Shown here one piece after another: positions 45,883 to 54,722 of a DNA stretch of 64,000 bases. Position 1 is the first letter of the stretch, and each line of letters opens with the position of its first letter. The translations under genes and the position numbers were made by a program. Below the pieces are notes generated by a model. That model made no database searches and was not told the DNA's origin. It worked only from the letters and a program-made list of their open reading frames with translations. The stretch lies in the NCBI GenBank assembly GCA_025041175.1, contig JAKCFJ010000004.1, positions 744,001-808,000 of the forward strand. Reading direction: 5' to 3'. The stretch is from Halobacteriales archaeon YIM A00010 (GTDB lineage Archaea > Halobacteriota > Halobacteria > Halobacteriales > Haloarculaceae).

Positions 45883-47325
45883 CTATCGTTCGGCGAGGTT
45901 GACGCTGATGTTCTTGGTCTGGAGGTACGAATCGAACGCTTCGAGACCCATCTCCCGACCGATACCGCTCTTCTTGAACCCGCCGAACGGTGCGCCCATC
46001 GCCCCGCCGAACCACTGGTTGACGTAGATGCTCCCGGCGTCGATCTCACGGGCCATGCTGAGCGCTTGCTTGACGTCCCGGGAGAAGACGCCGCCGGTGA
46101 GTCCGAGCTCGATGTCGTTGGCGATCCGAATCGCTTCTTCGCGGTCGCTGAAGGGGATTACACAGAGCACCGGCCCGAAGATCTCCTCTTGGGCGATCCG
46201 CATGTCGTTTTCGACGTCCGAGAAGACGGTCGGTTCGACGAAATACCCTTCCCGGTCGAGCGGTTCCCCACCCGTTTCGACCGTCGCACCTTCCTCGATA
46301 CCGAGGTCGATGTAGTTCAGGACTTTCTCGTAGTGTTCGGCGTGATTCAGCGGGCCTATGTCGGGATCTTCGATTCCCGGTCCCAGCGTGTAGGACTCGG
46401 CGCGCTGGACGATTCGTTCGACGAACTCGTCGTAGATCGACTCGTGAACGATGGCGCGGTCCGCGGCCGCACAGATCTGCCCCGTGTTCGCAAAGATCCC
46501 GATCTGGATCGACGTCACCGCCTCGTCGAGATCCGCGTCGGGCATCACGATCGCGGGATTCTTCCCGCCGAGTTCGAGGGTGACCGGCGTGATCGTCTCC
46601 GCCGCGGACTTCATCACCGCCTCGCCCGTGGGGACGCTCCCGGTGAACGACACGGTATCGACACCCTCGTGTCCGGAGAGGGCAGCACCTGGTTCCGCAC
46701 CACCAGTGACAACGTTGATCACGCCGTCCGGGATGTTCACTTCCTCGATGAGCCGTGCAAGGTGGATCGCCGAAAGCGGCGTCGTCGGGGCGGGCTTGAT
46801 GACGACCGTGTTTCCCGCGACGAGCGCTGGCGCGGTTCCCTGCCCCATGAGGTTGAGCGGAGCGTTCCACGGGATGATCTGCGCACTCACACCGTAAGGC
46901 TCGCGGACGGTGAAGTCGATCGTGTCGTTGCCGGACGGGATGCTCTTTCCCTCCAACTTGTCCGCCGCGCCCGCGTAGTACTCGAGGGTCCGCGCGAGTC
47001 CTTCGACGGCCCGCTGTGAGGCCGACAGCGGCTTGCCTTGATCCAGGGTTTCGATCTCCACGAGCGTCTCCGCGTCGTCTCGCACCGCGTCCGCGAGGCG
47101 CTCTAATGCTTTCCCCCGTTCGGTGGGCTGTTTCTGCTGCCACTCCGGGAGGACCCTGCGAGCGGCTTCCACGGCCCGATCGACGTCTTCGCTGGTGGCA
47201 GTTGCGAAGCGAGCGATCGTCTCTTCGGTCGCAGGATTCTCGGTCTCTTGGTACTCCTCGTTCGACGATGCTACCGTCTCGCCATCGATGAACAGTCGAT
47301 AGCGCTCATTTATTTCTGTTGACAT
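45883..47325 (-). CDS. NAD(P)-dependent aldehyde dehydrogenase 2
   Basis: 480 residues from ATG 47325. Asn154 in PWNAPLN, Glu251 in LELGGKNP and Cys285 in TGQICAAADR are the catalytic set, and the C-terminal FGGFKKSGIGREMG is typical. It resembles the betaine-aldehyde and succinate-semialdehyde group. It lies opposite importer 2 and may oxidise aldehydes derived from its cargo. Upstream in-frame sequence to 47400 is basic and non-family. Confidence 0.87.
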   Translation of the reverse strand: MSTEINERYRLFIDGETVASSNEEYQETENPATEETIARFATATSEDVDRAVEAARRVLPEWQQKQPTERGKALERLADAVRDDAETLVEIETLDQGKPLSASQRAVEGLARTLEYYAGAADKLEGKSIPSGNDTIDFTVREPYGVSAQIIPWNAPLNLMGQGTAPALVAGNTVVIKPAPTTPLSAIHLARLIEEVNIPDGVINVVTGGAEPGAALSGHEGVDTVSFTGSVPTGEAVMKSAAETITPVTLELGGKNPAIVMPDADLDEAVTSIQIGIFANTGQICAAADRAIVHESIYDEFVERIVQRAESYTLGPGIEDPDIGPLNHAEHYEKVLNYIDLGIEEGATVETGGEPLDREGYFVEPTVFSDVENDMRIAQEEIFGPVLCVIPFSDREEAIRIANDIELGLTGGVFSRDVKQALSMAREIDAGSIYVNQWFGGAMGAPFGGFKKSGIGREMGLEAFDSYLQTKNISVNLAER

Positions 47326-47496
47326 TCTTGCTCTGATAGCGGAACCACGATATCGTCGCTTGTAGTCCCGCTTCAACGAATCCCAACGGACGCGAACCAA
47401 ATAATTCTATGCATGACGTCTCACGTGTTTGCTGACGGGATCTGATCGCGTTTTTGGAGAACGGTGACAATGGTACCCACGGAGTACCGTGGTGGT

Positions 47497-48576
47497 TCAG
47501 TCGTAGAAGCCCTCGGTGGGCACCCACTCGCGCTCGACCGAGTACTCCTCGACCAGCGAGTCCCAGTTGTCGGGGAACTCGATCTTCTTGGTGACCGGTC
47601 CTCCGATGGAGGTTCCGACGATGGCGTTGACGCGGCCCGGCCCGCCGATTGTCGCGAGTTTCACGGCGTCGGTGTCGCCGTACTGTCGGACTTGGCGCGG
47701 GGTGATGGGGTCGCCGCCGAAGATCGAAGACTGACCGTCGGTCTCCCGGTAGGAGTTCTCCACGAGGTACTCTTTGATCTCCGCTTTGCTCAGGTCCTCC
47801 TTTTCTAGCTCTTCTGCGTTGTACGGGTTGACGGCGTGGAGGATAGTGGCGTTCAGTTCGTCACCCGACCGGGCGCGCATCGAGGCAGGAGTGTTGTCGA
47901 TCATCCCCCGGAGGACGTTTTCGGCGGTGTTCTCGCTCGGGAACCACTGGACCCAGCCGTTGGGTCCGGCCAGCGAGATCGTGCTGTCCTCGGCCTCGAA
48001 GCCGTGGGTGACGTGGTATGGCTCCCACGGACTCGCCTCCTCGTTTTCGCCAGCGAGGAAACTGAACTTGAACGGGTTGCCCATCACGCCCATGTCTTTC
48101 TCGCCGGGGTAGATCTTGGCCGTGTTCCGGTAGGCTATGCCCAGCGCCCGGGCGATGGTCTGATTGGCGTGGAAACTCGGGCCGAACGCGCCCGAACCGG
48201 TCTCGATGTCCAAGGCGTCGCGCACCGGCCCGTTCACGATCCACTGATACGCCCACGAACCGGTACTGACCGAGAACTGGATCGAATTCGAATCGGGATC
48301 GGCCAGCGCGCGCACACCGGCTTCCAGCACCGGCATGTACGTCGGCAGACAGCCAGCCATCACGGCGTTCGACGCCAACTGCTCGACTCGGAGCGGCGAA
48401 TCGCCGTTCCCGAGTCGCCCGATGACGTGATCGCGCGGGAGGTCGGTCCCGCGCAACATCTCCTTGACGCGTTCTTCCGTCGGTGGGATCACCGGCAGGC
48501 CGTCGGTCATTCCTTCGCGGTACAGCGATCGGTTGATCTCCGCTAACGACTGCTCGTCTTCTGATCGTTCGGACAT
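47497..48576 (-). CDS. Conserved partner of UGSC protein, unknown function
   Basis: 359 residues without membrane segment or signal. The N-terminal stretch MTDGLPVIPPTEERVKEML is a feature I associate with proteins found next to UGSC-family genes, some of which are loosely annotated as selenoprotein-B-like; I do not know a proven activity. Other distinctive segments are FSVSTGSWAYQWIVNGP, ARALGIAYRNTAKIYPGEKDMGVMGNP and IGGPGRVNAIVGTSIGGPVTKKIEFP. One cysteine appears in VMAGCLPTYM. It follows the UGSC gene by 20 bases and is clearly co-transcribed with it, so the two probably form a complex. Confidence 0.65.
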   Translation of the reverse strand: MSERSEDEQSLAEINRSLYREGMTDGLPVIPPTEERVKEMLRGTDLPRDHVIGRLGNGDSPLRVEQLASNAVMAGCLPTYMPVLEAGVRALADPDSNSIQFSVSTGSWAYQWIVNGPVRDALDIETGSGAFGPSFHANQTIARALGIAYRNTAKIYPGEKDMGVMGNPFKFSFLAGENEEASPWEPYHVTHGFEAEDSTISLAGPNGWVQWFPSENTAENVLRGMIDNTPASMRARSGDELNATILHAVNPYNAEELEKEDLSKAEIKEYLVENSYRETDGQSSIFGGDPITPRQVRQYGDTDAVKLATIGGPGRVNAIVGTSIGGPVTKKIEFPDNWDSLVEEYSVEREWVPTEGFYD

Positions 48577-48595
48577 GAATTGTTCCTCTATGTTG

Positions 48596-49165
48596 TTACT
48601 GCGCCGCTGCTTCTGCGCGTTCCTTGTCGGTCAATCCTCTCGTCAGTTCGTCCACGATCCCGTCGACGACTTCCGCCGTCACTTCCTCCCGGACGCGATT
48701 GAGGTTGGTCGTTTCACACCGGACGGGGGTCTTCTTGTATCGAAGCGGGCGGCCCCGTTCGATCGCGTTCGACTGGTAGTCCAACTCGAAGCCCTCGTCG
48801 ATCAGTCCGACGCCGGGCGTGCCAGCGTCTTCGATCAGTTCGATGCCCCACGCCAGGAACTTGGTGCACGAGCCACAGTCACCGATCGCGCCGACGGCGG
48901 TGTCGACGTCTCCAGCCCAGTCGGCGACGCTATCCTGTTCGTCGTCGGCTTTGATCTTGTTCAGGTGCCCGACGTGATACCACTCGAAGGTGGCGTCGGG
49001 ATACCGTTCCGATAGCTTCTCTTTGACCGCGGTCAGTAGCGGTTCGGCCGCCGGTTTCCCGTTGTCGTACAGGCCGATGCGCGCGCCGGAAAGCGAGTCG
49101 ACGCGGGAAACGAGCGGTTTCTGTTCGGCGTCACTCTCTGCTGAAGAGGGGGTTACGAGACCCAT
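48596..49165 (-). CDS. UGSC-family protein, cysteine form
   Basis: 189 residues. The motif GDCGSCT has Cys97-Gly-Ser-Cys100; in bacterial relatives found in marine metagenomes the first position is selenocysteine (UGSC). A redox role at that pair is therefore likely, but no reaction is established to my knowledge. The N-terminal part IGLYDNGKPAAEPLL and the WGIELIEDAGTPGV segment suggest an alpha-beta fold. It precedes the partner gene, and is divergent from the acyl-CoA ligase at 49312. Co-location with ligase and aldehyde dehydrogenases suggests a catabolic step. Confidence 0.7.
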   Translation of the reverse strand: MGLVTPSSAESDAEQKPLVSRVDSLSGARIGLYDNGKPAAEPLLTAVKEKLSERYPDATFEWYHVGHLNKIKADDEQDSVADWAGDVDTAVGAIGDCGSCTKFLAWGIELIEDAGTPGVGLIDEGFELDYQSNAIERGRPLRYKKTPVRCETTNLNRVREEVTAEVVDGIVDELTRGLTDKERAEAAAQ

Positions 49166-49262
49166 GTGTGTGATACACAGGCGCTCAGAACATATAATTT
49201 TTGGTAACTGAGCGGGAATCGTGTGTCAGCAGTTCGAACGATCCTCTCACACAGAATTCATA

Positions 49263-49291
49263 AGATATATAATGGAATGTCTTATATATCT
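49263..49291. promoter_or_regulatory. Perfect 10-bp inverted repeat in ligase promoter
   Basis: AGATATATAA and TTATATATCT flank a 9-base spacer (TGGAATGTC) and end 20 bases before ATG 49312. The right arm serves well as the TATA box of the ligase, the left arm as that of the divergent UGSC operon. It may be a symmetric bidirectional promoter or an operator covering the TATA elements. Confidence 0.55.
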
Positions 49292-49311
49292 GTTAATGGA
49301 TTTCTACAGTC

Positions 49312-51000
49312 ATGGATGACGTCGGCAGACTAGAAAGTTACTATTTCCACCAGCACGATTTCGAGACGCGAGCGGGGCTGAGAGAGTGGTTCAGCTGGGA
49401 GGTTCCCCAGCAGTTCAACATCGCCGAGTATGTGTGTGACCGGTGGGCAGACGAGAACAAGAACAAAGTCGCCCTGTACGTCAAACAGGAGGACGGGAAA
49501 CAGACGGCGCACACGTATAAACAGCTCCGATACCACGCCAACAGGTTCGCAAACTATCTCGCCGATCGAGGAATCGGTGCGGGCGATCGGATCGCCATCA
49601 ACGGGACCCAACGGGTCGAGTCACTCGTCGCTCATCTTGCGGCGTTCAAACTCCGTGCCGTATCCGTCCCTCTGACCGTACTGTTAGGGACGAACGGCCT
49701 CCGGTACCGGCTCACTGATTGTGAGGCCACCGCGTTTGTGGTCGACGAACAGGCCGTCGACACCCTTCGGTCGATCCGTGGGGAGATCGATTTACTGGAA
49801 CTGGTCGTCACCACCGACGACTTCGATCGGGACGACGAAGTCGCCTTCTGGGAGGCGATCGACGGCCACTCTCCGGAGTTCAGCACCCCACAGACGGATG
49901 CAGAAGAGACGGCGTTCATCATGTATACGAGTGGGACGACCGGACAGCCGAAAGGGGTCGTCCACGCACACCAGAATCTCCTGGGTCAGCTACCTCAATT
50001 TCTCACTCTGCAGCGCCACGATACGTCCGACGACCAGGTCGCACGGACGGTATCGGAGTGGTCGTGGATCATGTCTCTCCCGGGGATGATCCTGCCTGCC
50101 TTGTTTTACGGGATGTCCGTCGTCGCGTATCCGAGTCGGGGATTCGAACCGGAGCGGGAGTTCGAACTCGCCGAACAGTTCGGCGTAACCCACCTCAACC
50201 TCCCCCCGACCGCCGTCAGAATGATGCGACAGGTCGATCGTCCGAAACAGCGGTTCGACCTGTCCAGCCTGCAGTCCCTTTCGACCGGCGGCGAATCTGC
50301 GGATCAAGGCATCATCGACTGGACCACCGACGTTTTCGAAAACGCGGCGTTCATAGAGGGGTACGGAACGACGGAAACGGGCGGTCTCGTCTGTGACGAC
50401 CCCGCGATGGACTTCGGCCATCGAACCGGATACTTCGGCGTACCGTCCGTCGGTCACGAGATAGCCGTGCTTGACCCCGAAACCCGAGAACCGATCGACA
50501 AGCCGGGTGAGATCGGCGAGTTGGCCGTTCAATACGGACACAATCCGCTGTTGTTCCGGGAGTATCTCGGGAAACCGGAGCGAACGAGGAAGACGATCAA
50601 TGACGGCTGGTTGCTCTCTGACGATCTCGTCTCGGCCGACGAGGACGGCTACCTCAAGTTCCACGCGCGCCACGACGATCTGATCATCAGTTCGGGATAC
50701 CGTATCGCGCCGATAGAGATCGAAGAGGAGTTGCTCTCCCACGAGGCAGTGAAGAACGCCGGCGTCATCGGCGTGCCAGACGAGACGCGCGGTGAGACCC
50801 CCAAGGCGTTCGTTGAACTGAGCGAGGGGTACGATCCGAGCGACGAGCGCAAAGAGAAACTGCAGACCCACGTCAAGGACGGGCTGGCGAGCTACGAGTA
50901 CCCCCGCGAGATCGAGTTCGTCGAAGAACTCCCCCAGACCACGACCGGAAAGATCCGCCGACAGTCCCTCCGAAAGCGTGAGGGTGTCATCGACGAGTGA
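49312..51000 (+). CDS. AMP-forming acyl-CoA ligase 2
   Basis: 562 residues of the ANL superfamily, longer than the one at 3674. The phosphate loop TSGTTGQPKG is at about 206-215, YGTTETGG, the hinge SDDLVSADEDGYLKFHARHDDLIISSGYRI, and the terminal catalytic Lys in TTTGKIRR. The overall pattern is nearest to the medium-chain acyl-CoA and 2-aminobenzoate-CoA ligase group. It faces the UGSC operon across a 146-base promoter with an inverted repeat. Confidence 0.87.
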   Translation: MDDVGRLESYYFHQHDFETRAGLREWFSWEVPQQFNIAEYVCDRWADENKNKVALYVKQEDGKQTAHTYKQLRYHANRFANYLADRGIGAGDRIAINGTQRVESLVAHLAAFKLRAVSVPLTVLLGTNGLRYRLTDCEATAFVVDEQAVDTLRSIRGEIDLLELVVTTDDFDRDDEVAFWEAIDGHSPEFSTPQTDAEETAFIMYTSGTTGQPKGVVHAHQNLLGQLPQFLTLQRHDTSDDQVARTVSEWSWIMSLPGMILPALFYGMSVVAYPSRGFEPEREFELAEQFGVTHLNLPPTAVRMMRQVDRPKQRFDLSSLQSLSTGGESADQGIIDWTTDVFENAAFIEGYGTTETGGLVCDDPAMDFGHRTGYFGVPSVGHEIAVLDPETREPIDKPGEIGELAVQYGHNPLLFREYLGKPERTRKTINDGWLLSDDLVSADEDGYLKFHARHDDLIISSGYRIAPIEIEEELLSHEAVKNAGVIGVPDETRGETPKAFVELSEGYDPSDERKEKLQTHVKDGLASYEYPREIEFVEELPQTTTGKIRRQSLRKREGVIDE

Positions 51001-51078
51001 ACGCCGAAACTGTCGGCTCGAAATATCGTCGGGATAGACGGAGGTGTCGGTCTCGCGGATGATCCAGTACGGATCGCG

Positions 51079-52596
51079 TCACTCGAGATCGTACTTGACG
51101 CTCTTCGTCTGCGTGTAGTGATCGAGCGTGTCGGCCGAGAGTTCGCGGCCGATCCCGGACTGCTTGTAGCCGCCGTACGGGAGTCCGGGAGACATCTCGT
51201 GCCACGTGTTGACCCAGATGTATCCTGCCTCGATGTCGCGGACCGTCCGGTCTGCCTTCTCGAGATCGTTCGTGATCACGCCGCCAGCGAGTCCGTACTC
51301 CACATCGTTGGCAAGCGTCATCATCTCGTCGTAGTCGTCCCAGCGGAACACTTCGAGGACGGGCCCGAAGATTTCCTCTTGGACTGCCTCGTGGTCGTGG
51401 TCGAGCCCCTCGATGAGCGTCGGTTTGACGAAACAGCCGTCGTCGAGTGTCTCGTCTTCGGGTGGCTCACCGCCAGCGAGGAAGTTTGCCCCGCCCTCAC
51501 GAGCGCGTTCGAGGTAACCCATCGTCCGTTCGACCTGCTCGCGCGAGACCTTCGGTCCGAGATCCGTCTCGTCGTCGAGCGGGTCGCCGACGTTCATTCC
51601 CTCGGCGGCGGCGACCAGTCCCCCGAGTACGTCGTCGGCGACCTCCTCGTGGACGAACAGCCGCGATCCCGCCTCACAGCACTCGCCGGTGTTGGCGAAG
51701 ATCGCAAACGCGATCGTCTGGACGGCCTCCTCGGGATCCGCGTCCGCGTGGACGACAACAGGGCTCTTCCCGCCGAGTTCGAGGGTGACGTCCGTGACGG
51801 TGTCCGCCGCGTTGCGCATAACCTGCTTGCCGACCGCGGTCGATCCAGTGAACGCGAGCTTTCGAACGTCCTCGTGTTTGGAGATCGGTTCTCCTGCCTC
51901 CTCGCCGTAGCCGGTCACGACGTTGATCACACCGTCGGGAATGATGTCCTCGATCAGCTCCATCAGCCGGAGGATCGAGAGCGGCGTCTGCTCGGCAGGC
52001 TTGATCACTGTGCAGTTCCCCGCCGCGAGTGCCGGGGCGATCTTCCACGACACCATCGCGAGCGGGAAGTTCCACGGAATGATCTGTCCGACGACCCCGT
52101 ACGGTTCGTGGATCACCCGACCAGAGACGCCCGGTTCGTCGGTGGTCTGGCCGCGGTTCGTCTGGACAGCGCCAGCGAAAAATCGAAACTGTTCGACGAT
52201 TCCATCCATATCGATGCGAGCCTCCATCAGCGTCTTGCCGTTGTCGAGGGTCTCGAGTTTCGCAAGTTCGTCCTGGTGGTCCTCGATGCAGTCGGCGATC
52301 GCATCGAGAACCGCCTGACGCTCGCTGGTGCTCGTCTCGGACCACTCCTCGTCGTACGCCTCCCACGCTGCCTCGACCGCCCGGTCGACGTCCTCTGCGC
52401 GTCCCCGGGCAACCGAGGCGAGTACCTCTCCTGTCGTCGGATCGAGGGTGTCGAACGTGTCGCCGCTCGCGGCGTCCTGCCACTCACCCCCGACGAACAA
52501 CTGCGTGTGGTCGGGAATCACCTCCTCGGCCACAGCTCGGTGTCGAGATCGAATGGTCTCCGTCGTGTTACTGCCGTCATCACTCACGTTAGACAT
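51079..52596 (-). CDS. NAD(P)-dependent aldehyde dehydrogenase 3
   Basis: 505 residues from ATG 52596, chosen since a TATA-like ATTAA lies about 26 bases upstream; an in-frame ATG at 52617 is possible. Asn176 in PWNFPLA, Glu273 in LELGGKSP and Cys307 in GECCEAGSR are the active site, and YGGYKQSGIGREL is at the end. It is close to the classical betaine-aldehyde/retinal dehydrogenase type. Its promoter faces that of GMC oxidoreductase 2, so an alcohol to aldehyde to acid sequence by this divergent pair is plausible. Confidence 0.88.
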   Translation of the reverse strand: MSNVSDDGSNTTETIRSRHRAVAEEVIPDHTQLFVGGEWQDAASGDTFDTLDPTTGEVLASVARGRAEDVDRAVEAAWEAYDEEWSETSTSERQAVLDAIADCIEDHQDELAKLETLDNGKTLMEARIDMDGIVEQFRFFAGAVQTNRGQTTDEPGVSGRVIHEPYGVVGQIIPWNFPLAMVSWKIAPALAAGNCTVIKPAEQTPLSILRLMELIEDIIPDGVINVVTGYGEEAGEPISKHEDVRKLAFTGSTAVGKQVMRNAADTVTDVTLELGGKSPVVVHADADPEEAVQTIAFAIFANTGECCEAGSRLFVHEEVADDVLGGLVAAAEGMNVGDPLDDETDLGPKVSREQVERTMGYLERAREGGANFLAGGEPPEDETLDDGCFVKPTLIEGLDHDHEAVQEEIFGPVLEVFRWDDYDEMMTLANDVEYGLAGGVITNDLEKADRTVRDIEAGYIWVNTWHEMSPGLPYGGYKQSGIGRELSADTLDHYTQTKSVKYDLE

Positions 52597-52712
52597 CGAC
52601 ACGACGTTTGGTCGCATTCAACTTAATATTTGTCTATGATGAATATCTCAGACAATTCAATATTATTACATACAAAAATTTCATTACGTATCATTTCCTG
52701 TGGGTTAATGTC

Positions 52713-54233
52713 ATGGCGCACACGTACGATTACGTCATCGTTGGAGCCGGATCTGCCGGTTGCGTACTCGCAAACCGCCTCTCGGCCGACGAGGGCAACG
52801 AGGTATTGTTGTTGGAAGCAGGAGAACCGGACGAGAGCGACGACATTCACGTTCCGACGATGTTCCCGCACCTGATGAAGTCGGAGGTGGACTGGGACTA
52901 CTCGACGGTTCCCCAACCGGGTCTCAACGGCCGCGAGGAGTACTGGCCCCGGGGAAAGACACTCGGTGGCTCCTCGTCGATCAACGCGATGATGTACGTC
53001 CGGGGGAACCCCTGGGACTACGATCGCTGGGCGGACCTGGGTAACGACGGGTGGGGCTGGAACGAGATGTCCTCTTGCTTCAAGCGGATGGAGGATTTCG
53101 AGGATGGCGAGTCTGTGCATCACGGAGCCGATGGGCCGCTCCACGTCGAACAGGAGCATCCATACGGTGACGTCACGGATACCCTGATCGACGCCTCCGT
53201 GGAGGTCGGATTCGATCAGAATGAGGACGTAAACGCCGGACAGCAAGAGGGAATGGGATATCTCCACCTGACCGTCGAGGACGGCGAGCGCCAGAGTACC
53301 GCTGTTGCCTATCTCCACCCCGTACTGGATCGGAGCAACCTGACCGCCGAGACTGGCGCACGTGTGACACGGGTCGTCCTTGAGGGAGATACCGCGACTG
53401 GCGTCACATACGTCCAGAACGGCGTCACCCAGGACATCGCTGCCGAGGAGGTCGTCCTCTCGGCTGGGGCGATCGACTCGCCGAAACTGCTGTTGCTCTC
53501 GGGGGTCGGTCCCGCCACCCACCTCGAAGAGCACGGCATCGACGTCGAACACGACCTCCCCGGCGTCGGTCGGAACCTCCAGGATCACCTCGTCGCCTCG
53601 TCGGCGTACGAGTGCACAGGATCAGAAATCAATCCGGGAGAGGTCCTCTGTCAGGTCACCGGCTTCGAGCGGTCCGACCCGGACCTCCCTGCTCCCGATC
53701 TCCAGTACTTCCTCGCGCGGGTGTACTTTATGAACCACGGTTTCGACAATCCCGAGGAAGGAGAGGGGATGACCCTCAGTACGACCCTGCTCCATCCGGA
53801 GAGCCGTGGCCGGGTCACGCTCGCTTCCGACTACCCGTTCGACGATCCGGTCATCGATCCGAACTACCTGGACGAAGAAGCCGATATGGAGCGACTCGTC
53901 GAGGGCCTTAAGCGGACCCGAGAGATCGCCCATGCTAGTGCTCTGGATGGGCACCGCGGCAGGGAAGTCTGGCCGGAAGAGGAGATCGGGAGCGACGATG
54001 ACCTCCGCCAGCACATTCACGAGACGGTCCAGACGATCTACCACCCTGTTGGGACGTGTAAGATGGGCGACGACGAGATGGCTGTCGTCGACGACCGACT
54101 ACGCATCCACGGGCTAAACTCACTCCGTGTTGTCGATGCCTCCGTTATGCCTCGCATCACGTCTGGAAACACGAACGCTCCGACCATTGCGATCGCCGAG
54201 AAGGCCGCGGACCTGCTCAAGGAGGCTCGGTAA
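52713..54233 (+). CDS. GMC-family FAD oxidoreductase 2
   Basis: 506 residues from ATG 52713. FAD-binding [47 protein letters not shown] and the catalytic histidine in [10 protein letters not shown] are all present. It is paralogous to the enzyme at 33417-34943. The family oxidises primary alcohols, choline among them. Sequence before ATG 52713 is AT-rich and carries the promoter shared with aldehyde dehydrogenase 3. Confidence 0.88.
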   Translation: MAHTYDYVIVGAGSAGCVLANRLSADEGNEVLLLEAGEPDESDDIHVPTMFPHLMKSEVDWDYSTVPQPGLNGREEYWPRGKTLGGSSSINAMMYVRGNPWDYDRWADLGNDGWGWNEMSSCFKRMEDFEDGESVHHGADGPLHVEQEHPYGDVTDTLIDASVEVGFDQNEDVNAGQQEGMGYLHLTVEDGERQSTAVAYLHPVLDRSNLTAETGARVTRVVLEGDTATGVTYVQNGVTQDIAAEEVVLSAGAIDSPKLLLLSGVGPATHLEEHGIDVEHDLPGVGRNLQDHLVASSAYECTGSEINPGEVLCQVTGFERSDPDLPAPDLQYFLARVYFMNHGFDNPEEGEGMTLSTTLLHPESRGRVTLASDYPFDDPVIDPNYLDEEADMERLVEGLKRTREIAHASALDGHRGREVWPEEEIGSDDDLRQHIHETVQTIYHPVGTCKMGDDEMAVVDDRLRIHGLNSLRVVDASVMPRITSGNTNAPTIAIAEKAADLLKEAR

Positions 54234-54251
54234 CGGTTCGTAATCTTGTGG

Positions 54252-54722
54252 CTACCGTTTGGGTTCGAATCGGAAGAACACCCGTTCGTGGTCGACTGGG
54301 CCGTCGATCTCGGTGACGTTCAGTTCCACGGGGTCACCGATTTCGAGGTCGTCATACTCGGCGTTGTCGATCCGCGACGAAAGCTGCACGTCACCGAGAT
54401 CGACGATGCCGATCACGAACGGCACCTCCGATTGCATTCCAAGCGGAGCACCGGCCCGGACCGTCGAAAACGCGAACAGTTCGCCTTCGTGCGGGAGGTC
54501 CACGTATTCGAGATCGTCGCTCTGACACTCCGGGCAGACGATGCGGGGCGGGAACTGCAGGTTCCCACAATCCCGACAGCGCGTTGTCGAGAGCTGCCCG
54601 TGGCGGAGGTTCTCGTAGAACTCATGGATACCCGTGTGCGCTGCGCTCTGTAGCTCGTAGAAGTCGAGTAGCCGAGGGAGCTCGATGGTCTCCGGCAGCT
54701 CGATGGTGTCGTGGTCGCTCAT
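54252..54722 (-). CDS. DUF35 OB-fold / zinc-ribbon protein
   Basis: 156 residues. A rubredoxin-like zinc ribbon has Cys49-x-x-Cys52 and Cys63-x-x-Cys66, followed by an OB-fold part (FAFSTVRAGAPLGMQSEVPFVIGIVDL). In archaea and actinobacteria such proteins form complexes with thiolases and position acyl-CoA or CoA. The start overlaps the end of the thiolase gene by four bases, which fits a complex, although that thiolase gene is frameshifted here. Confidence 0.85.
   Translation of the reverse strand: MSDHDTIELPETIELPRLLDFYELQSAAHTGIHEFYENLRHGQLSTTRCRDCGNLQFPPRIVCPECQSDDLEYVDLPHEGELFAFSTVRAGAPLGMQSEVPFVIGIVDLGDVQLSSRIDNAEYDDLEIGDPVELNVTEIDGPVDHERVFFRFEPKR

Noticed and set aside
47497-49165. 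Glycine, sarcosine or betaine reductase (Grd) complex
   Set aside because: The CGSC motif resembles UGSC proteins, not the Grd selenoprotein motifs, and no GrdA, GrdC or GrdD genes are present.
51118-52626. 502-codon plus-strand frame opposite aldehyde dehydrogenase 3
   Set aside because: It is the antisense shadow of a full aldehyde dehydrogenase with all catalytic residues.
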